A stretch of DNA of 64,000 nt from Nephrocerus scutellatus (lineage: Eukaryota > Arthropoda > Insecta > Diptera > Pipunculidae). Of this stretch, positions 10,441 to 21,034 are shown piece after piece (the stretch's first letter is position 1; every line of letters starts with the position of its first letter). Location: assembly GCA_947095585.1 (NCBI GenBank), contig OX352763.1, positions 106,371,908 to 106,435,907 of the forward strand, given 5' to 3'. Under the pieces are notes generated by a model that was not told the DNA's origin, did not search any database, and saw only the letters and a list, made by a program, of their open reading frames with translations. Both the position numbers and the translations under genes were made by a program.

Positions 10441-10985
10441 TGGTAAAACTCGGTAGATTAAAGGGCCATGGGGCTAGTGCTTAGAGTCTCAAGCACGGGC
10501 ACTGTCTTAGTATGAAGCGCCCCTCCCGTACAACTGCAGTCGGTAGTGCCTGGGATAGTTTCTATCTGAGCGGCCTATGGTACTAGAGCTGATATCCTAC
10601 TGTCAAATGATAGGGTTCTCGGTTTCGGACGAATGTGCTGCCAGGGTCTGCAATCGCCCAGGCACTCATTCTGAAAGAGCTGAGTCCTTGATGTCAGACC
10701 TCACCAAGGTCGCGTTGGTACCGCGGGAATTGTCCTCGCCCACAGATTAAATAAGGCCGACCGTAAGGTTCGATCGGTCTGAGGACAATTGTGGTTGAGG
10801 ACCCAGCTTGTTCTGGTGATGCAACGCGGGTGCTGCGGTTTACTCTCGAAAGAGAGGACTGCTAAGTGTAGTACTTATTCTCACGAGTATGCTTAATAGC
10901 GCAAGCTAGGAAAGCGCGGGACTCACGCTCCAACTCACCAACGATGTACTATTGCGAGTATTCACAAAGAGAACAACGTTTTTTC
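10441..10985 (-). other. GC-richer unassigned block, possibly a LINE 5' region
   Basis: The base composition is markedly less AT-rich than the flanks and no long frame is present. It lies immediately 5' of LINE A copy 2, so a LINE 5' UTR is one reading. I see no decisive motif. Confidence 0.25.
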
Positions 10986-11735
10986 AAAGAATTTAAGTGA
11001 AATCACTTTCGCTGACTTGTAAATAAGTAAATTTCAGTTAATTCCTCTAAAATATTATTCGATAAATGTAATTGTGTATAAAAAAAAAGAAAAATGATAT
11101 GAAAATAGTAACAGTAAATCAAGCCAAGTAATAACATTTTATGACTTAAGTATTAAAATTTAAATATATTCATTGACAAAGAAAATTATCACACAAAACT
11201 CTTAATCACTATCATCTAAACATAATCTAATTCATATGAAAGAGAAAAAGGTGAAAATAATAAGATTACAAAATAACAAAAAAAGTACATTTTTCAAAAC
11301 AAAAACAAAAAAAAAACAAAAAGAAATTATTTTAAACAATTGTCCTAAAATATGAACCTTCTCTATACCATATAAATAAAACAAAAACAAAAAATCAAAG
11401 AAATACGAAGAGAAATTCTTTGTCTAATATGTTAGCAAAAAAAAAGGAAATATATTAGATTAAAAAATAAATAAATAAAACTATTTCGAAAGTTATATAT
11501 TTAAATTTGAAAAAAATTGAAATATTGATAATGAAATTATGATGATGATTAATTTTAAAAATTAATAAAGACAAACCAAAATACTGATGAACATAATTTT
11601 GTTAATCATTTTTTTGCTTTAAATCTTTTTTCAATAATTATTTTTTATTCCCCAATTCTTTAAAAAATTTCATATATTTTTTTTTCGTTGATATTTGTTC
11701 AATTTTTATTTACAGTATACAATTATTATCAAGTG
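10986..11735. other. Very AT-rich spacer, nothing recognised
   Basis: A- and T-runs with no open frame, TIR or LINE motif. Confidence 0.5.
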
Positions 11736-11867
11736 ATTGACATAATTAACAATAAACATAAAAGATTATTGAATAAACATCGCCCCCTTAGGAGCATAGC
11801 GCAGAAACAAACTTCCTCCATTTTCGTCGATCCTGTGCCAGTGCTCTGATTTGCCGCCACGTACCTG

Positions 11868-12341
11868 TCATTCTTGACTCTTTTCAATGGACCTTCTCCA
11901 GATAGTTCGCGGGCGTCCCGGGCGACGCGTTCCTTGCGGATTCCACTCAAATGCCATTTGTGCGATGTCATCATCTGGTTTCCTCAAAGTATGCCCCACC
12001 CACTGCCATTTTCTCCGTCGAATCTCTGTAGATATTGGCTGACTGTTGGTGAGTTTTAGAAGGTCCACGTTTGAGATCAAGTTTGGCCAGAAAATGCAGC
12101 ACACCCTTCTAAGACATTTGTTGATGAAGACCTGTAACCTCGTAGATACTGAGTCGGTTACCTTCCAGGTCTCACATCCATAGAGAAGAACCGATTTCAC
12201 GCTTGCATTGAGAATGTTAAGCTTAGTGCGTCTCGAGATGTTGCGTGAACGCCATATATTGTTCAGCTTGTGATACGCATAGCATGATTTGTTGATTCGG
12301 GATGAGATGCCCGCCTCCGAGCCGCCATCCTTCTTGATCAC
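11868..12341 (-). pseudogene. C-terminal domain of RTE-like LINE C (after the RT palm)
   Basis: Contains LLYGCETWKVTDSVSTRLQ, FINKCLRRV, RRRKWQWVGHTLRKP and RRPGRPRTIWRR, the conserved C-terminal region after the RT domain in RTE-type LINEs. The RT palm with DYADDICLMTH lies just upstream in another frame (12338-12652). A second copy of the family, with the same motifs, is at 52560-53030. Confidence 0.8.
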
Positions 12342-12528
12342 GCTGTCGAGGTAGCAGAACTCTTCAACTTCATCGATGGTGGCACAGCGCGTTCGTCAAT
12401 TGCAATTGTTAGCGGAGCTAGGTTTCTGGTTTCAATGCACATCATTTTTGTTTTGCTCATGTTTACCTTCAACCCGACTTTCCTTGCATTGGCGATCAGT
12501 TTCTCCAATTTCCAGACCAAGTGTGTCA

Positions 12529-13182
12529 TCAAGCAGATGTCGTCAGCGTAATCGAGATCGTGGAGCTTTTGAGATGGGCGCCATTGTATTCCGTTCGGTG
12601 CTTCATTGTTTGTTTGCACCATGACACTATCAAGAACAACCAAAAAGAGCAAAGGTGAAAGAACACAACCTTGGCGTACTCCTTTGGTGATGTTGAATTT
12701 GACATTTGATGCTTGCCCTTGAAACGTACACTGCAGGAGGCGTCTCTGTAGAACTCACGAATGAGCGACACAATTGTTTCCGGTACACCTAAATTTTGCA
12801 ACGCATTCCAAATGGAATCTCTTGAGATCGTGTCGAAGGCTCGTTCGAAGTCGACAAAGAGAAGGAATAACGGTGACCTCCATTCCACAGACTGCTCAAT
12901 GATGATTCTGAGTGTATTGATGTGATCTACGAACGATCGATTTGGCCTTAATCCAGTTTGCTCTCTTCGCAGTAGGTTGTTTATAGTCGGTGAGATTCGA
13001 TCGAGTATTAGCAAAGCTTGAAGAAGGGTTATCCCTTGCCAATTCTTGCAATCGCTAAGATCGCCGTTCTTTGCGATCGTTATGATGACTCCTTCTTTCC
13101 AACTGTCGGGAATTCTACAAATACTCCACGCTTCACGAATGATTTGGGTGAGTGCACACGCAAGTGCGACCGAGTTGCACAT
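12529..13182 (-). pseudogene. Reverse transcriptase palm/fingers of RTE-like LINE C
   Basis: RT domain motifs are in order: WKEGVIITIAKNGDLSDCKNWQ-type entry, RREQTGLRPNRSFVDHI, then FVDFERAFDTI with the first catalytic Asp. The usual LSPLLF motif is followed by frame loss, and the YADD motif lies in the neighbouring frame at about 12550. Pol-like enzymes of this group have an APE-type endonuclease upstream; here that part is inverted at 13460-14200. Confidence 0.8.
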
Positions 13183-13459
13183 CAGAAGTTCCGCAGCCAG
13201 GTTATCCGGTCATGGAGCTTTGTGATTTTTCAGCTTCCTTATTGCAGTTTCGATCTCTTCTCCACCTAGTGGTTCGGTAGTTATGTTGCGTCTCGGGTTG
13301 CGGCGTTCTTGACGAGCCAGTGGGTCATTGTTGTCTGTGACAACATCGGTCGAGTCGTTGAAAAATTCTCTCCACCGCTCTAGCTGTTGTTGTTCGGTGA
13401 CAAGTACATTTTCGTCACGATCCTTGAGCGGGGGCGATGGTTTGATACCTTCTCCAAGC

Positions 13460-14200
13460 GATTATGGGCCAACACGGTCTCGGCACCGCACGCAACAACA
13501 ATGGAGAAAGGCTATAGTTAACCTCTGCTCTAGTCATCAGCTATACATTGGTGGTACCAGGTTCCCGCATCTGGATATTCACAAATACACGTGGCATTCC
13601 CCAGATGGATCGACACGTAATCAAATTGACCATATTCTGATCAGCAAGAAATTTCTCAGCTCGCTGTTAGATGTCAAATCTAGCCGCGGCGCCGATGTCG
13701 ACAGTGATCACCACCTTGTGATTGAAACGATTCGGTTACGTGCAGTGGTGATTCATCCACAACAGAGAGCAGCACGAAAGTACGATATTCAGAAACTGCA
13801 GGATCCTGCCAAGGTGGAAGAATACAAAATGCGATTTGACACCCACATCGCAGAAAACAGTGACAGTACTTGGAACAGCATTGAGGCCGCATGCAAAAAC
13901 GCTACAGAAGAAACCCTTGGCTACGTGGAACACCAACGAAAGCCTTGGACACGGGATGGAATGTGGAAGTGCATCGAGGTTAGAAGAGCAATCAATGCTC
14001 AGAAGGTCCAGTCGCACACGCAGCAAGAAACCCAACAGCTAACAAGGGAATACAACGACGCGGAACGACAGGTGAGAAGGATGGTGCGCAATGATCGTGA
14101 GCACTTTAGAAACAACTCGCTATTGAAGCTCAGAACGCGGCTCAGCGCGGTGACATGCGTGAAGTATATATGGCGATCCACAAGCTCAGCGAAGAAGGCA
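13460..14200 (+). pseudogene. APE-type endonuclease C-terminus and linker of LINE C (inverted segment)
   Basis: One frame gives IMGQHGLGTARNNNGERL. After a 1-nt shift it continues as NLCSSHQLYIGGTRFPH, HKYTWHSPDGSTRNQIDHIL and SSRGADVDSDHHLV. TRNQIDHIL and SDHHLV are the C-terminal catalytic blocks (Asp, His) of LINE APE endonucleases. A charged helical linker follows to KLSEEG near 14200, with a frame change near 14130. It is truncated at its own 5' side at the junction. Confidence 0.8.
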
Positions 14201-15284
14201 TCATATTTTTATTATTTACTTCATATCTTAATTCCGTTCATATTTTTATTATTAATATTTTTATTTTCTTTAAAAAAAAATTTCTGGTAAAATTCCGGCA
14301 AACGGCTCACATATCGTCGACAATATATTAATAAACCGGTAAGTGGATTTTTAGACATTTTCATCATACCCATAGCATGTTTTTGATCATACAAACATTG
14401 TACAACAAGAAAAAATAAATGAAATATTAATTTAACTTCGAAATCCAAGAAGTCTCGAGATCAAACGAGCAGAAATTGAAAAATTCCTTTATGGAAAAAT
14501 ATAAACAGCTGTCACCCGCTGTACTGCTGTCTGCCTGCGGTCTCTCCCACTACTAACTTCACTCACCATGATAACATCAGCTATCCGATGACAACATCTA
14601 TTTGTCTGATATGTCTGTCAAGTCTCTACGGATAATCGTAGCTATTTGTTTATTTAATAATATTTTAATGTCAAAGGAATTGCAAAATTAAGGAATGCCA
14701 TCTAATCTCCTTTTAATGCGGTGGCGGTCCCATTAGGCAATTATTTGTAGTACAGAGTTTTGTGGTTTTTGTTTGACACAATGACAGCGGCGCGGCGGTC
14801 GGTGTCGGCGTTTTGTTATGATAATCACTTTTGAATGTTATTTTACGGTTTCATCTGTCATAGACATTAAAGAATAAGCTTTAATATCAAACATTTTAAT
14901 GTGGACAAGTATTTGTTGCGACGTTATACTGTATTGGTCTCAAGTGCAAGGAGTTTTTATTTATGGATTAGGGAATCTTTTACTTTCTTTAATGCGAGGA
15001 GACGTCAAAGATTTATATAATCTTTTGACGTAAAAACATAATTCCGAAATTATGAGCGACACCAAAACGGTGGAGTTTGAAAAGTGTAGTACTCGAGGAC
15101 TACACTACAACTACAAACTAAATGAGGATATCGGCTTTAAGGCAATAAACGAATGGCTATGCACCGTTCACGTGTGAATCTCGAATCTGATTTAAGAAGG
15201 TTCGGGTTCGCAAATATAAAGACTATGGAGTCCTGCAAATTTATAATTGAAAAAAAACTGCATTATCTGTGCATTAGTTTGGAA
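14201..15284. other. Unassigned intergenic DNA
   Basis: No long conserved frame. There is a GC-richer patch around 14790-14815 in an otherwise AT-rich stretch. Nothing recognised. Confidence 0.4.
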
Positions 15285-15877
15285 ACATTCATCATCATAA
15301 TATTTGGCTCTACAACAGATATCCGGTCCTGGCCTCCCGCAAAAAATATCTCCACTCATCCAGTTTGGCATTCCTAAACTATGGGCGTCCTTCCAGCGTA
15401 GACTTGGCCGGTCTCGAAAAATCCTACCGCAAAGAACTTTTGGAGCATGTGAGCTAGGAGCTAGGTGTCCTGCCCACCGAAGCTTATCGAGCTTAATTCA
15501 CTTCACGATGTCGACATCGCGGTAACACTCGTAGATCTCATCATTGTAGAGTCTTCGGAATCGTCCTTCCTCACATACGGGGCCAACAATACTCCGTAAG
15601 AGTTTTCTCTCGAACGCGGCTAATAGGTCAGAATATTTTTTGCTAAGCACCCAAGTCTCGGATCCATATGTAAGTACTTGGTATGACCATTGTCTTATAC
15701 ACCAGCACCTTGCATGTTATGGTTAATTTTCTGGATTTGAAGAATAAAGTAGGCTTTGTTGGCTTTGAGCAACTTTGCGCGTATTTCTGGTTCAATGCTG
15801 TTATCGGCTGCTACATCTGACCCGGGATAGCTAAAGGATTTAATTTGTTTTGCTCTCATTTATGTGCAGTCCCAGAT

Positions 15878-16551
15878 TTAATGCCGCCCGCTCGATCTGG
15901 ATGCAAAATTCCTGTACAGCCCTTTGGTTTCTACCAACGATATCGATATCGTCAGCGTAAGCCAGTATCTGAATGGACTTATAGAGTTTGGAACTCTCGC
16001 CGTTACGTCAGAGTGTCTGATCACTTTCTCCAACGCCAGGTTGAAGAGGGCGCAGACGAGTCCATCCCCTTGTCGGAGACCGTTATAAATGTTGAATGGT
16101 CTTGATAGTGATCCGGATATTTTTACTTGGCCTATAACATTGGTCATGGTCACGCTAATAGTCGTGTCAGTTTATTTGGGATGCCAAATTCTCTCGTGGC
16201 TTTATAAAGTTCAACTCTGGCTATGCTATCATAGGCGGCTTTAAAGTCTATAAAAATATAACGTAGTGAGATTTGAAACTCTAGACATTTTTCCATCACC
16301 TGCATAAGGGTGTAAATCTGATCAGTTGTGGATTTGCCTGGGTTGAAGCCACACTGGTGTGGACCAATATTGACTTTAGCGTACGGGGCTATCCTGTCTT
16401 GAAGGATAGAGGAGAAAATCTTATACGCGATACTCAACAACGTTATACTACGATAATTGATGCATGTTGTGATATCTCCATTCTTATATATAGGCCACAG
16501 GATGCCTCTTCGCCAGTCTTCTGTCATCGCTTCTTCCTCCCATACTCGCAC
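15878..16551 (-). pseudogene. Reverse transcriptase of LINE family D
   Basis: Two overlapping frames (16551-16150 and 16153-15878) carry the RT. The first has EDWRRGILWPIYKNGDITTC, GPHQCGFNPGKSTTDQI and IFIDFKAAYDSI (catalytic Asp); the second has YNGLRQGDGLVCALFNLALEKV. The YADD block follows in another frame at about 15949-15963 and is intact at the residue level. Frame breaks mean no functional protein can be made. Confidence 0.8.
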
Positions 16552-17168
16552 TTTTATTTCGTGAATTGCTTGGTGATATGTGTATTAATCAGTTCCGCTG
16601 ATGGGATCCCATCTGATCCCGGGGCCTTATTATTTTTGAGCCGATTTATCGCTCTGCTACTTCGTCTTCGGTCATTGGTGGAGCTTCCAATTCCTCAGTT
16701 AGCTGGCCATTAAGCAACTCATGGAAGTGCTCTTGCCATCGCGTGCTCTTGAGATCGGCGATCAGATTACCCTCTTTGACTGCAAAGACATGTTCAACGC
16801 GGTGAATTGCGTCAGACCGCGGGCTCTTTGGTAGAACTTCCGCACCTGGTGCGGTCCTTGCTTTCCGTACTGTTCTAGTTCACGGACGAAATACTTCTCC
16901 CAGACTGCTTTCTTTCGCCGGTGAACTGTTGTTTCATATCTTCTGAACTCTTTATATTCATCTTCGCGTGCCCGCGTTCTATGAGATTGTTGCATTGCTC
17001 GGTACGCAACATTCCTACCTTTAGTCGCTAGCTTACATTCGTCATCGAACCAGTCGTTCCGATCTCTACAACTACTCTCTAAAATGGAGTCAGCAGTCCT
17101 AATGACAGTATTCTTAAGGCGTTTTCATTTCTCTTCTACGCCCGACATCCCAGCACCAGGACTTACTA

Positions 17169-17455
17169 TATAATAATATTGGGCTCGACAGACCGTTGCG
17201 GTCCAAGGCCTGGCTTCTCGCAACCATTTGTGTTGAGCATGTATATTTTTGCACACAAATGGAGGGGACCTACAATGTAATACCGGATCCGAACGGCGAA
17301 TTGAGAAGCTTTCCGTAACAAGTTATTACTCTCGGACGTTTGTCAGACTTTCGCGAGAGGTGGGACACCGTGAAAAATACTTTTGGTGTTACTGGGATTC
17401 GAAGCACGAACCTCCTTCTCAGAAGTACATGCTCTTATCCACTGAGCCACGGCGC
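17169..17455 (-). mobile_element. tRNA-derived SINE, copy 1 (inside LINE D)
   Basis: The minus strand starts with a tRNA-like head: box A TGGCTCAGTGGATAAGAGC and box B GTTCGTGCTTCGAATCCC. A body follows containing GGAAAGCTTCTCAATTCGCC, TTGTAGGTCCC and GCCTTGGACCGCAACGGTCT, with an AT-rich tail near 17165. The same body occurs at 40437-40712 and 43447-43725. The spacing of the boxes suits an internal RNA polymerase III promoter. It lies between endonuclease and RT linker of LINE D. Confidence 0.8.
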
Positions 17456-17459
17456 TAAC

Positions 17460-18022
17460 AGCCCCAGGGCTGCATTTATGGCGAGTCCTATCGCTGTTTT
17501 TTGGTCTCTTCGTTGCGTTACCAACAAGATAGTGGTCCGCGTCGACGTTGGCACCTCGTTTCGTTCGTACCGTCATAAGGTTCAGGTTGTGGTGGCGGTC
17601 TTTTAGCACGTGGTCTATCTGGTTGCGAGTGGCTCCATCAGGAGATACCCAGATGGCTTTGTGGATATTTTTACGCGTAAACCTTGCACTCGCAACGACC
17701 AAATTATTGCATGCTGCCATCTCTATGACTTGTTGTCCATTATCACTAGTGTTCTCGTGTAAGCTATGGGTGCCAATTTACTACCTGAATACTGGGTCCC
17801 TACCTATTTTGGCATATCTCCCAGAATGAGATTTACGTCATACTGAGGACAGGCATGGACTTCCCGTTCGACTGATTCAAAGAATTCTTCTTTTTCATCA
17901 TCTGGGGAATCCTCTGTAGGTGCATCAACGTTTATGAGGCTTATGTTTTTAAATGTACCCCGCACGCGAAGGGTGCATAGCCGTTCATTTACTGCTTTAA
18001 AGCCGCTAACGGTGGGTTTCAT
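17460..18022 (-). pseudogene. APE-type endonuclease of LINE family D
   Basis: Two frames give KNISLINVDAPTEDSPDDEKEE with CPQYDVNLILGD (18022-17804), then FTRKNIHKAIWVSPDGATRN, QIDHVL and RGANVDADHYLV (17720-17460). These correspond to the middle (LGDxNA) and C-terminal (SDHxLV-like) catalytic blocks. In the first block the usual GDxNAK reads GDMPK, so the active site is damaged. A paralogous fragment is at 29470-29800. Confidence 0.8.
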
Positions 18023-18180
18023 TCTTTTGCTGAGTAGACAGCTGTAATATATATGTCATATTCTGTTTTTTGTAAGACACCATTCCCCGTCTACCGCATC
18101 TCCTGAATTGCTGTAATGTCAGCAATATACATATTTGGGCAGAGTATCGGCTAGCTGCTGTGCAGCTCGAGCTTTATATA

Positions 18181-18729
18181 GTAAGCGTATGTTCTATGAG
18201 AAAATTCTTAAATCGTTTAGCCGTTTTCGTTGCCTGGTCGTCGTCGTTTATCACTGTATCCGAGGCTGATTTCGAGTTCTGTAATGAAGTTTTTTACGGG
18301 TTAGGTTATTGACCTCGCGCCAGCCCGATCGTATAGCTTTTCCTGTATTTGGAGGAAAATTACCGGCAGCCACCACTTGGAGGTTTGATCGCACTTCCAC
18401 CAATCAGAGCACCTGCCATTCTAGAGCATTCTGTGCTATTCGCCGCATTCTGCTGATGGCTGACCGTCAGTTTGGCAACATTACTTGTGTTAACAAAAAT
18501 AAAATGACAGTCAGCATGCTGTTTAGTTGCGCGACTTGCATTCATGCAGCTTCGTTGGTGTTCATAATTGTATTCGAAGAATATTTGTTACATGGTGTGG
18601 GCAACACCGTTGCCAGGACGCAGCAATGCTTGAAGCTTTAAATGCATGGAGATTTCTATGTCTGAGATGCCGAGCGTAAAAGATATGTGGATAGGCCCAA
18701 AAAAATACTGTCATTAGCACTGCTGACGT
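18181..18729. other. Unassigned segment between LINE D and LINE E fragments
   Basis: No motif recognised. It may include the 5' end of LINE D, but no frame supports this. Confidence 0.3.
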
Positions 18730-19315
18730 CATCTTAGGTTGAAGTCGTAAATGTCGTAACGACCACCCAGCGAATTCCTTCTGATGAGAAGATACTAGCC
18801 GAGCGTCTGTAAGACTCGGTTAAGATGAGGTATGGGTGCATATTAATATCCTGGTGAACGTCTGGGTTGTCTAGTATTATACTGTGAGGGAAGTGACTTT
18901 TTACCAGGCATTCGAGCGTTTCTTGTCTAGAGGATTTTAGTTCTCTGTTTGGTTTCTTCACTGAACCGAGTGGGTTGTTGTGGTCGAGTGAGTCGGCAAG
19001 CTGTTGGCAGTTTGTCGATGCTTTCACAGAATTCTCTTCATTCATTAAATTAAAGCCACATTTCTTAAAGCCACATTGTATCTGGTACAATGGCACTTTT
19101 ATAGGTCGTCCAGGTGTTTGTGCACTTGGCCTTGTTGAAGAATTTACGAATTTCTCTTCATTTGTCCTTGAGTTTGTGATTCCAACATGGAACGTCCCTT
19201 GTGCACCTGATACGAGTTACAGGGGTGCTTGTGTGATAGATGTTCATGATTGCCTCGGTCAGTTCGTTTGCCGTGCTGTCAATATCGGCCATTGAGCCAA
19301 TTGGGGTAAACATGT
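18730..19315 (-). mobile_element. LINE family E-like fragment (endonuclease-RT linker)
   Basis: Minus-strand reading gives VPCWNHKLKDK and IRKFFNKAKCTNTW (19250-19130), then SSRQETLECLVKSHFPHS and SIFSSEGIRWVV (19000-18740). This is the Trp/Lys-rich linker and pre-RT segment found between endonuclease and RT in R1/LOA-type LINEs. It lies downstream of the 3' end at 19370, so it is a separate copy. Confidence 0.55.
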
Positions 19316-19369
19316 CAGTAAAGTTATGTCTGAGTTGGTATAAGAAGACTTGTCAGTTAGTGTGTTTGG

Positions 19370-21030
19370 GGTTTTTGTTAGGTTAGGTTAAGATGGCTGT
19401 CAGTGAAAGCGACACAATTAGACCAGCAATGGTCCATTGTGATACCACACGGATCAGGAAAGTTCTCCTCCACCTACTCGTTGGACCACTTAGAGCTTCG
19501 TATGAAGCGAAGGAAACTGCTGATATCAGTGTTGATAATATCATTAGTGTCGTTGTAGAAGAAAGCTCCCATATGGATTATACGTTTCTAGGAGAGGGCT
19601 GGACAAGTACAGAGAATATGGATGATGGACCATCCTCCTCCTCCTCATCCATGCAGCTTCTGCAGAAGTCATTTGAAAGGACTCCGAGTCTTGCTGCATG
19701 CTTTCCTATGAGACAGTGTCCCGTAATGACACTTAAAATAGCATCGGTGGCGATCTTTAATGAGACATCAAACACTTGGAGAGTTTCGGATCCAGCTTGG
19801 GCCAGATCTGCTTTGTCGCTATGCAAGTTGTACCGTTTGACCACCTAAGATTAGTTTTGCATCCCGCTTTAACATTCCATTGGTATGCCTAGCGAACCAT
19901 ATTTTGGTAAGATGGGTAGTTTAGTTCCTTGCTTGGCGAGTTCGTCAGTCATACAGTTTCCCGGAATGTCTTTATGCCCCGGCACCCAACACAGGTCGAT
20001 ATTAAACTGCTCCGCCATCTTCCTAAGAGATGATCGGCAGTTTAGGGCTAACATTGAATTTGTAGAGACTGATTCTAGGGCTTTCAGCGCGGCTTGGCTA
20101 TCGGAGAATATACGGATATCCTTAGCGGATATGACGTTACTCTTCAGCCAAGACAAAAGACTTCACTGATCGCCATAATTTCAGCCTGGAAACCACTATA
20201 GTTATTAGGAAGACGGAATAGAGGCTTAGGTTTAGCTTTTTTTTTAGAAAACACATCCACCAACTCCGTCATCAGTTTTAGACCCGTCTGTGTAAAAAAG
20301 AATGTGTTCATCTTCCAGGTACGCGCCTTCCTCCCAGAATGATCTAGAGGAGTGGCCGATTTCATTCCTAGTCCACTGGGAGATAGCCTTGCTAGCAGCT
20401 ACTTGCCTGCTGAAAATGTTGAGGGGTGTATGGTCAAACAAAATGTCCATTGCGGCTGAGTGGGTTGTACGAAGTGCTCCCCTCATACATAGACTAGCTG
20501 ATCTTTGGACTTTGCTTAGGGGGTTCTTACAAAAGAATTGAACCCAGTTTGGAGTTTCTATATCAAATCTGATGTACATGTGGTCAGAGAATGATGCCTC
20601 CTTTATTACGAGCCATTCTGGCATATATTAAATCTGATAAGGTACATCTCTCCGTATGGCGTTTATGAAGGTTGCATCATTCCCCACGTTGCTTATCACA
20701 ATTATTTTCGATGAACAGTAGTTAAAAAGTTGCTCAACTCTGCTGTTGGTGTCGGTGCTTCCACAGACTGCGTGGTGTGAGTTCGCATCGCATCCCCGAT
20801 CACGAATTTTTGATTGGGAGCTATGCAGAAGTTTATAAAGCTCTGTGTCGTTTCTGGAGGTGGATCTTTTTCATCTCCTGGGTAGTAGAAAGCGGCAAAG
20901 TTAGTGTTGCTTTTGCTACCCTTACGTGAGAGCGTCTCTAAGGAGATCGCGGTCAAGGGTATTAGACATCTAAGTATTTTCGATGCTATAAGGGTACATA
21001 TCTGTACATTTAACGCTGCCACTACCACTT
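19370..21030 (-). mobile_element. LINE family E, copy 1 (RNase H-bearing), with (CCTAA)-type 3' tail
   Basis: From 5' to 3' on the minus strand: endonuclease fragment (21028-20650, with YYPGDEKDPPPET and FVIGDAMRTHTTQ resembling VVGCDANAHHTQW), a deletion removing most of the RT, the RT thumb (20624-20400, CMRGALRTT), RNase H (20390-19869) and a Cys-rich tail (19844-19578). The end at about 19380 reads TTAACCTAAC on the minus strand. Copy 2 at 56-61 kb has the same tail in longer form. Confidence 0.75.
19869..20624 (-). pseudogene. RT thumb and RNase H of LINE family E copy 1
   Basis: Three frames cover the domain. 20624-20244 has SLCMRGALRTTHSAAMDIL followed by LFYTDGSKTDDGVGGCVF (first RNase H Asp). 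20365-20144 has NNYSGFQAEIMAIS. 20156-19869 has IFSDSQAALKAL, LCWVPGHKDIPGN and TDELAKQGTK. All RNase H blocks are present, but frameshifts separate them. Confidence 0.8.
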
Positions 21031-21034
21031 TTCC

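Larger units (their letters stand above)
11738..14200 (-). mobile_element. LINE family C (RTE-like), copy 1, with inverted 5' segment
   Basis: The 3' part (RT) lies on the minus strand from about 13450 to 11740. The 5' part (endonuclease C-terminus plus linker) lies on the plus strand from about 13460 to 14200, head to head with it. The endonuclease segment ends in KLSEEG next to the outer flank, and the RT part begins with IKPSPPLKDRDEN at the junction. These two would be adjacent in an intact element. This arrangement is what twin priming during insertion gives. Both parts carry a few frameshifts. Confidence 0.8.
15285..18180 (-). mobile_element. LINE family D (RTE-like), copy 1, endonuclease plus RT, interrupted by a SINE
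   Basis: On the minus strand the order is endonuclease (18180-17460), SINE insertion (17455-17169), linker (17160-16600), RT (16551-15878) and C-terminal domain, then a 3' end with a CAT-rich (ATG)n tail at 15285-15310. RT motifs are QCGFNPGKSTTDQIYTL, FIDFKAAYDSI, GLRQGDGL and AYADDIDIVGR near 15960. Many frameshifts are present. The same 3' end recurs at 31.5 kb, 49.3 kb and 62.1 kb. Confidence 0.8.
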
